Positions 59,052 through 64,000 of a stretch of DNA of 64,000 bases are shown one piece after another (position 1 is the stretch's first letter; every line of letters begins with the position of its first letter). The stretch is from Streptomyces griseorubiginosus (GTDB taxonomy: Bacteria; Actinomycetota; Actinomycetes; Streptomycetales; Streptomycetaceae). The translations under genes were made by a program, and so were the position numbers. The DNA is taken from NCBI RefSeq assembly GCF_001514195.1, contig NZ_KQ948737.1:514012-578011 (forward strand), read 5' to 3'. The notes below the pieces were generated by a model. It did not search any database and was not told the origin of the DNA. It saw only the letters and a program-made list of their open reading frames with translations.

Positions 59052-59270
59052 GTGACAAGATGGTGCACATGAGCGCCCTCGGTCCCGCACGCCAGGTTCT
59101 GCCGCGACGGCGGACACGGCCACCCGTTCCTCCTCGCCGGCACTGTCACCACGCAGTCGGGTCAGCCGGAACGGCATCCACGTCACGCGCGTTCTGCGAG
59201 GTGACGCGGTGATCGTCGCGTTCCGCGGGCGCAGCCGCCGTACCGGTTCCAGGACCAAGGAGTCGCAGCC

Positions 59271-60617
59271 ATGACCAGCGAGCGCCAGAGCCCGGCCACG
59301 CCCCCCGCCCGCCGGGGGGAGCCGCTTCCCGACCACCTGCTCGACGACGGCGAGCGCCTGTCCCTCGACGAGCTGCGCGCCCTCCAGCTGAGCCGGCTGC
59401 GCACGACCCTGCGGCACGCCTACGACAACGTCGAGTCGTACCGCAAAAAGTTCGACGAGGCCGGCCTCGCCCCCGAGGACTGCCGGACGCTCGACGACCT
59501 GGCCCGCTTCCCCTTCACCACGAAGGCCGATCTGCGCGACACCTACCCGTTCGGCATGTTCGCCGTCCCCATGGACCAGGTCCGCCGCGTCCACGCCTCC
59601 AGCGGCACCACCGGCCGCCCCACCGTGGTCGGTTACACCGAGAACGACCTGTCGATGTGGGCCGACATGGTCGCCCGCTCGATCCGCGCCGCCGGCGGCC
59701 GTCCCGGCCACAAGGTGCACATCTCCTACGGCTACGGCCTGTTCACCGGCGGCCTGGGCGCCCACTACGGCGCCGAGCGGGCCGGCTGCACGGTGATCCC
59801 CGCCTCGGGCGGGATGACCGCGCGCCAGGTGCAGATCATCCAGGACTTCCGGCCCGAGATCATCATGGTCACCCCCTCCTACATGCTCACCCTGCTCGAC
59901 GAGTTCGAGCGGCAGGGCGTCGACCCGCGGTCCACCTCCCTGCGGGTGGGCCTCTTCGGCGCCGAACCGTGGACGGAGGAGATGCGCCGGGAGATCGAGG
60001 AGCGCATGGACCTCCACGCCGTCGACATATACGGCCTGTCCGAGGTGATCGGCCCCGGTGTCGCCCAGGAGTGCGTGGAGACCAAGGACGGTCTGCACGT
60101 GTGGGAGGACCATTTCTACCCCGAGGTCGTCGACCCGATCACCGGCGAGAGCCTGCCCGAGGGCGAGGAGGGCGAGCTGGTCTTCACCTCTCTCACCAAG
60201 GAGGCGCTGCCGATCGTCCGGTACCGCACCCGGGACCTGACCCGGCTGCTGCCCGGCACCGCACGGCCCGCGTTCCGCCGTATCGAGAAGATCACCGGCC
60301 GCAGCGACGACATGGTCATCCTGCGCGGGGTGAACGTCTTCCCGAGCCAGATCGAGGAGATCGTGCTGCGCACCCCGGGGGTCGCCCCGCACTTCCGGAT
60401 CGAACTGTCCCGGCGCGAGCGGCTGGACCGCATGACCGTCCGCGTCGAGGCCCGCCCCGGCACCGCCGACGACACGCGGGAGGCCGCCGCACGCTCGATC
60501 GCCCAGGGCGTCAAGGACGGGGTGGGGATCACCGTGGACGTCGCGATCGTCGACCCGGACACCCTGGAGCGTTCCCTCGGCAAACTGCGTCGCGTGAAGG
60601 ACCTCCGCGAGACCTGA
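59271..60617 (+). CDS. paaK: Phenylacetate-CoA ligase
   Basis: A 448-residue ANL-superfamily enzyme that activates phenylacetate to phenylacetyl-CoA with ATP, the entry step for the epoxidase encoded opposite. The ATP loop is VHASSGTTGRPTVVGYT; the A5-type motif is DIYGLSEVIGPGVAQEC; the hinge is RTRDLTRLLPG and the C-terminal domain has KITGRSDDMVILRGVNVFPSQIEE. An AAGGAG site precedes the ATG. The 271-bp gap to the divergent thiolase gene contains one operator-like dyad and no supported gene. Confidence 0.96.
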   Translation: MTSERQSPATPPARRGEPLPDHLLDDGERLSLDELRALQLSRLRTTLRHAYDNVESYRKKFDEAGLAPEDCRTLDDLARFPFTTKADLRDTYPFGMFAVPMDQVRRVHASSGTTGRPTVVGYTENDLSMWADMVARSIRAAGGRPGHKVHISYGYGLFTGGLGAHYGAERAGCTVIPASGGMTARQVQIIQDFRPEIIMVTPSYMLTLLDEFERQGVDPRSTSLRVGLFGAEPWTEEMRREIEERMDLHAVDIYGLSEVIGPGVAQECVETKDGLHVWEDHFYPEVVDPITGESLPEGEEGELVFTSLTKEALPIVRYRTRDLTRLLPGTARPAFRRIEKITGRSDDMVILRGVNVFPSQIEEIVLRTPGVAPHFRIELSRRERLDRMTVRVEARPGTADDTREAAARSIAQGVKDGVGITVDVAIVDPDTLERSLGKLRRVKDLRET

Positions 60618-60660
60618 CCAGCGGGCCCGCGGCGCACCAACTCACCGCAGGAAACGGCAA

Positions 60661-60686
60661 AGGCAAGGAGAGTGCTCTCCTTGCCT
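60661..60686. terminator. Terminator after paaK
   Basis: A perfect 11-bp stem AGGCAAGGAGA / TCTCCTTGCCT with a 4-base loop, 43 bp after the paaK stop. Confidence 0.8.
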
Positions 60687-60708
60687 GTCTCAAGTTATAG
60701 CGCACAGG

Positions 60709-60727
60709 GGGGCTTGCGGCAAGGCCC
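60709..60727 (+). promoter_or_regulatory. Rifamycin-associated element (RAE)-like site
   Basis: GGGGCTTGCGGCAAGGCCC, 105 bp before the rph start. As I recall it, the 19-bp RAE found upstream of rifamycin-inactivating genes in actinomycetes has this form (GGGGCTTGC, CAAG, CCC with inverted symmetry). It directs induction by rifamycins. Confidence 0.75.
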
Positions 60728-60831
60728 CGGGTACGGCGCAGAATCTTCGGCCGAGGCCACTACCTGCGGAAATGAGGGCGCTACGTGCGTGTGACTACGC
60801 AACGGACCACGACTGTCCCGGGGGGAACGCG

Positions 60832-63450
60832 ATGAGCGAGCAGTACGTGTCGGCTCTTCAGGAGATCGACCGGAGCCAGGTCGCCCTGGTGGGCGGCAAG
60901 GGCGCGCATCTGGGGGAGCTGTCGCGGATCGAGGGCGTGCGGGTGCCGGACGGTTTCTGTGTGACGACGGACGCCTTCCGGCGGTTCATGGCCGCAGGGC
61001 CGTGGATCGACGGTCGGCTCGATCGGCTGGCGGACGCGGACCCCGACGACCGGGAGGCGATCCGCACGCTCAGTGCGGAAATCCGCCGGGCCATCGAGGA
61101 GATCGCCGTCCCGGACGACATCGCCGGCGCGATCACCGGCGCGCTCGCCCGGCTCGGCGAGCAGGAGGCCTGCGCGGTCCGCTCCAGCGCGACGGCGGAG
61201 GACCTGCCGTCCGCCTCCTTCGCCGGCCAGCAGGACACCTACCTGAACGTCGTCGGGCCGGTGGAGATCCTCCGGCACGTCCGCCGGTGCTGGGCGTCCC
61301 TGTTCACGGAGCGGGCCGTGACGTACCGCCGGCGCAACGGCATCGACCACCGTGCGGTCCACATGGCGGTGGTCGTGCAGAAGATGGTCTTCCCGCAGGC
61401 GTCCGGCATCCTGTTCACGGCCGACCCCGTCACGGGCAACCGGAGGGTGGCCACCGTGGACGCCGGCTTCGGCCTCGGCGAGGCGCTGGTCTCCGGCCTG
61501 GTGAACCCGGACGTCTTCAAGGTGCGCGACGGTGAGGTGGTCTCCCGGACGATCGCCGTCAAGCAGCGTGCCGTACTGGCCCTGCCGGACGGCGGCACGC
61601 AGGAGACGGCCGTCGACGCGGCCCGCCAGGAGCAGCCCGCGCTGACGGACGCCCAGGCGGTCGAGCTCGTACGGCTCGGGCGGGTCGTCGAGGACCGCTT
61701 CGGCCGCCCCCAGGACATCGAGTGGTGCCTGACCGACGACGGCTTCCACATCGTGCAGAGCCGGCCCATCACCACGCTGTTCCCCGTCCCGGCCAGTGCC
61801 GACCGGGAGAACCACATCTACGTCTCCGTCGGCCATCAGCAGATGATGACCGACGCCATGAAGCCGCTGGGGCTCTCCACCTGGCGGCGGACGGCCATGG
61901 TGCCGATGGCGGAGGCGGGCGGAAGGCTGTTCGTCGACGTCACCCGGCGGCTGGCCGCGCCCGCGAGCCGGGCCGCGCTCCTGGACCTGATGGGGAAGGG
62001 CGACCCGCTGGTCAGGGACGCGCTGGAGAGCGTCCTCGACCGCGACGACTTCGTCCTGCCGCTCCCGGACGCACCGCCGGAAGCGGGGCCGAACGGCTCC
62101 CCCGCACCCGCACCCGCACCCGCACCCGCACCGATCGAGACCGATCCGGCGATCGTGACGGGACTGATCGAACGCAGCAAGGCCTCCGTCGCCGCCCTGG
62201 AGCGTGACATCCGGACGAAGTCGGGGCCGGAGCTGTTCGACTTCCTGCGGGAGGCCTTCGTGGAGCACAAGCGGGTCCTCGCCGATCCGCAGAACCTCCC
62301 GGTGATCATGGCGGGCATGGAGGCCACGTGGTGGCTCAACGAGAAGCTCCACGAGTGGCTGGGCGAGAAGAACGCGGCGGACACGCTCACGCTCTCCGCT
62401 CCCGACAACATCACCTCGGAGATGGGCCTGGCGCTGCTGGACGTCGCGGACGTGGTCCGGGCGCGTCCGGAGGTGGTCGAGTTCCTCCAGGGCGTCGAGG
62501 ACGAGGGCTTCCTGGACGAGCTGCCGAAGCTCCCGGGCGGCACGGAGGCGCGCGACGCCATCGAGGCCTACCTCGACCGCTACGGCATGCGCTGTGTCGG
62601 CGAGATCGACATCACGAGGCCGCGCTGGCGTGAGCGCCCCACCACCCTCGTGCCCGTGATCCTCGACAACGTCAGGAACTTCGGACCGGGCGCCGCCCGG
62701 CGGCGTTTCGAGGAGGGCCGGCTGAAGGCCGAGCGGAAGGAGCAGGAGGTGCTGTCCCGGCTGCGCACCCTGCCGGACGGGGAGCGGAAGGCCGAGGAGA
62801 CCAAGCGGATGATCGACCGGGTCCGCACCTTCATCGGCTACCGGGAGTACCCGAAGTACAACATCATCAGCCGCTACTTCGTCTACAAGCAGGCGCTGAC
62901 GGCGGAGGCCGAACGGCTGGTGCGGGCGGGTGTGCTGGCCGAGCGGGACGACTGCTTCTACCTGACCCTCGAGGAGTTCGAGGCCGCGGTGCGCTCGAAC
63001 GAGGTGGACCACCGGCTCGTCGAGGAGCGCAAGGAGACCTTCCGGACGTACCAGGCGCTCACCCCGCCCAGGGTGCTGACCTCGGACGGCGAGGCCGTCA
63101 GCGGGGCGTACCGGCGTGACGACGTGCCGGACGGTTCGCTCGCCGGTCTGGCGGTGTCCGCCGGGACGGTCGAGGGCCGGGCCCGCGTCGTCCTCGACAT
63201 GGCCGACGCCGATCTCGAAGCGGGCGACATCCTGGTCACCTCCTTCACCGACCCCAGTTGGTCACCGCTGTTCGTCGGCATCGCGGGCCTGGTGACGGAG
63301 GTGGGCGGGCTGATGACCCACGGCGCGGTGGTCGCCCGCGAGTACGGCCTGCCCGCGGTGGTCGGCGTCGAGGGGGCCACCCGGCTGATCCGGGACGGGC
63401 AGCGGATCCGTGTGCACGGCACCGACGGGTACGTGGAGATCCTGTCCTGA
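60832..63450 (+). CDS. rph: Rifamycin phosphotransferase (dikinase)
   Basis: An 872-residue enzyme of the PEP-synthase/PPDK type that inactivates rifamycins by phosphorylating the ansa-bridge hydroxyl with the beta-phosphate of ATP. The ATP-grasp domain (about 1-315) has VGGKGAHLGELSRI, AVRSSATAEDLPSASFAGQQDTYLN and GILFTADPVTGNRRV. The rifamycin-binding region (about 320-755) follows. The swivelling domain carries the catalytic His in VGGLMTHGAVVAREYGLPAVV near residue 829. Length fits Rph (about 865). A (PA)n linker near residue 430 is unusual. I start at MSEQYVSALQEIDR, with GGGGGAAC just upstream. Expression is probably induced via the RAE-like site. Confidence 0.95.
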   Translation: MSEQYVSALQEIDRSQVALVGGKGAHLGELSRIEGVRVPDGFCVTTDAFRRFMAAGPWIDGRLDRLADADPDDREAIRTLSAEIRRAIEEIAVPDDIAGAITGALARLGEQEACAVRSSATAEDLPSASFAGQQDTYLNVVGPVEILRHVRRCWASLFTERAVTYRRRNGIDHRAVHMAVVVQKMVFPQASGILFTADPVTGNRRVATVDAGFGLGEALVSGLVNPDVFKVRDGEVVSRTIAVKQRAVLALPDGGTQETAVDAARQEQPALTDAQAVELVRLGRVVEDRFGRPQDIEWCLTDDGFHIVQSRPITTLFPVPASADRENHIYVSVGHQQMMTDAMKPLGLSTWRRTAMVPMAEAGGRLFVDVTRRLAAPASRAALLDLMGKGDPLVRDALESVLDRDDFVLPLPDAPPEAGPNGSPAPAPAPAPAPIETDPAIVTGLIERSKASVAALERDIRTKSGPELFDFLREAFVEHKRVLADPQNLPVIMAGMEATWWLNEKLHEWLGEKNAADTLTLSAPDNITSEMGLALLDVADVVRARPEVVEFLQGVEDEGFLDELPKLPGGTEARDAIEAYLDRYGMRCVGEIDITRPRWRERPTTLVPVILDNVRNFGPGAARRRFEEGRLKAERKEQEVLSRLRTLPDGERKAEETKRMIDRVRTFIGYREYPKYNIISRYFVYKQALTAEAERLVRAGVLAERDDCFYLTLEEFEAAVRSNEVDHRLVEERKETFRTYQALTPPRVLTSDGEAVSGAYRRDDVPDGSLAGLAVSAGTVEGRARVVLDMADADLEAGDILVTSFTDPSWSPLFVGIAGLVTEVGGLMTHGAVVAREYGLPAVVGVEGATRLIRDGQRIRVHGTDGYVEILS
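62101..62130 (+). repeat. Hexanucleotide repeat (CCCGCA)5 inside rph
   Basis: Five perfect CCCGCA units encode Pro-Ala repeats in the linker between the ATP-binding and rifamycin-binding parts. In-frame slippage could change linker length. Confidence 0.85.
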
Positions 63451-63488
63451 CCTGATGTCAGACCCTCGTGGGAGCGTGGTGGGTGGAC

Positions 63489-63509
63489 GGCCGGCGCGTC
63501 GCGCCGGCC
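63489..63509. terminator. Hairpin after rph
   Basis: GGCCGGCGCG-T-CGCGCCGGCC, 10-bp inverted repeat (effective 8-bp stem, 5-base loop) 39 bp after the rph stop. Confidence 0.7.
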
Positions 63510-63550
63510 GGGTCAGCCACCGTGGGCGCCTGGTCGAGGGGGGCCGTGCC

Positions 63551-64000
63551 GTGAAGGACGTCGACACCCAGTTCCTGCGCGGCCTGTTCGACGAGGAAGG
63601 CGGCCTGCACGCGGCGGGCCGCACCGCCCTGTACCGCCTCTACGGCCTCGAAGGGCTGCTGTACGTCGGCATCACCACCAGCCCGCTCACCCGCATCCGC
63701 ACCCATCTGCGGGACCAGCCCTGGGGTCCGCGCGTCATCGCCGTCCGCATCGACTACCCCGACCACGCGGAGGCCGCCGAACGCGACACCGTCCAGGCCG
63801 AACGTCCCTTGTACAACGTGGTCTTCAACGGGACCGTCCCTCCCCCGCCGCCTGACCCGGTGGCCCGGCTCAGGGCCCTGCTCTCGGCGCAGCGGCGGCG
63901 GCTGGCGGAGTTCGAGGCGGCCGTACCGGAGTCGACGACGCATCTGCGGCTCCTGGTGCGGGGCATCGCCTCGGCGAAGGCAACGATCGCGGGACTCACC
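63551..64000 (+). CDS. GIY-YIG-like domain protein (partial, runs off the window)
   Basis: An open frame of 150 codons from GTG (VKDVDTQFLRGLF), with GAGGGGGG upstream, still open at the window end. Residues 25-95 resemble a GIY-YIG nuclease fold: ALYRLYGLEGLLYVGITTSP gives the two strands with Y and Y-V-G, RIRTHLRDQPWG has the His/Arg helix, and AAERDTVQAERPLYNVV has the Glu and the Asn-type end. Such domains cut DNA or are recruited as regulators. The C-terminal part starts a helical region and is unknown. Confidence 0.75.
   Translation, partial: MKDVDTQFLRGLFDEEGGLHAAGRTALYRLYGLEGLLYVGITTSPLTRIRTHLRDQPWGPRVIAVRIDYPDHAEAAERDTVQAERPLYNVVFNGTVPPPPPDPVARLRALLSAQRRRLAEFEAAVPESTTHLRLLVRGIASAKATIAGLT

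Noticed and set aside
57641..59152. Very long frame upstream of paaA on the minus strand
   Set aside because: It is an out-of-frame shadow of the thiolase gene; paaA has its own ATG and family-typical start.
59069..59212. 47-codon ATG frame in the thiolase-paaK gap
   Set aside because: No ribosome site, very Arg/Pro/His-rich composition and no likeness to the TetR regulators often found at paa loci.
1..64000. CRISPR arrays, tRNA/rRNA genes, IS elements, integrases, attachment sites
   Set aside because: I looked for regular spaced repeats, CCA-ended cloverleaf-like stretches, transposase motifs and flanking direct repeats and found none; the repeats present are short tandem types inside or next to genes.

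Overview
The window is a very GC-rich stretch of dense, two-strand coding DNA with strong third-position GC, frequent GTG starts, 4-bp ATGA/GTGA gene overlaps, Tat signal peptides and actinobacterial-type secreted glycoside hydrolases. This points to Streptomyces (or a close relative), probably core-adjacent chromosome rather than a mobile element: I see no IS element, integrase, tRNA, rRNA or CRISPR array.

Layout. 1-3.8 kb: secreted wall-related proteins (peptidoglycan-binding protein, Tat-exported PGRP amidase), an ArsR-like regulator and a secreted beta-propeller protein. 3.9-11.4 kb: a giant coiled-coil AAA ATPase (DUF3686-type) with a long flotillin/SPFH protein and a short membrane protein upstream. 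11.6-16.7 kb: PucR-type regulator, flavodoxin-like protein, orphan ATP-grasp enzyme, two GNATs and a CtaG-like membrane protein. 16.85-20.3 kb: an iron-uptake operon in which EfeU and EfeO are one fused protein, followed by EfeB, behind a candidate DmdR/IdeR iron box. 20.4-21.4 kb: Nudix hydrolase and a small unknown protein.

21.4-38 kb: a plant-polysaccharide locus. Secreted esterase-CBM2, GH27-CBM13, GH43, a GH10-GH62 fusion, a GH-A enzyme with ricin-type lectin repeats, and an intracellular GH127 beta-L-arabinofuranosidase surround a LacI regulator and a sugar ABC importer without its own ATPase. Matching promoter pairs, palindromes, a perfect LacI-type operator and a tandem hairpin array lie between these genes. 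The likely logic is extracellular debranching of arabinose-rich hemicellulose or arabinogalactan, import of oligosaccharides, and cytoplasmic cleavage of beta-L-arabinofuranosides.

38-53.6 kb: a DUF1963 gene with a single in-frame amber codon coupled to a NADAR gene, a GlxA-type regulator divergent from an HD protein and oxidoreductase, RidA/WYL pair, sodF with a Nur-type box, a COG4705 membrane protein and a BASS-type transporter each with an 11-bp direct repeat, a two-component system, two PAP2 phosphatases, and a BlaI-M56 pair with two dyad operators. 53.7-60.6 kb: phenylacetate catabolism (paaABCDE on the minus strand, thiolase, paaK), with one operator-like 16-mer in front of both paaA and the thiolase gene. 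60.7-63.5 kb: a rifamycin phosphotransferase preceded by a sequence matching the rifamycin-associated element. The right end holds a GIY-YIG-like protein cut off by the window edge.
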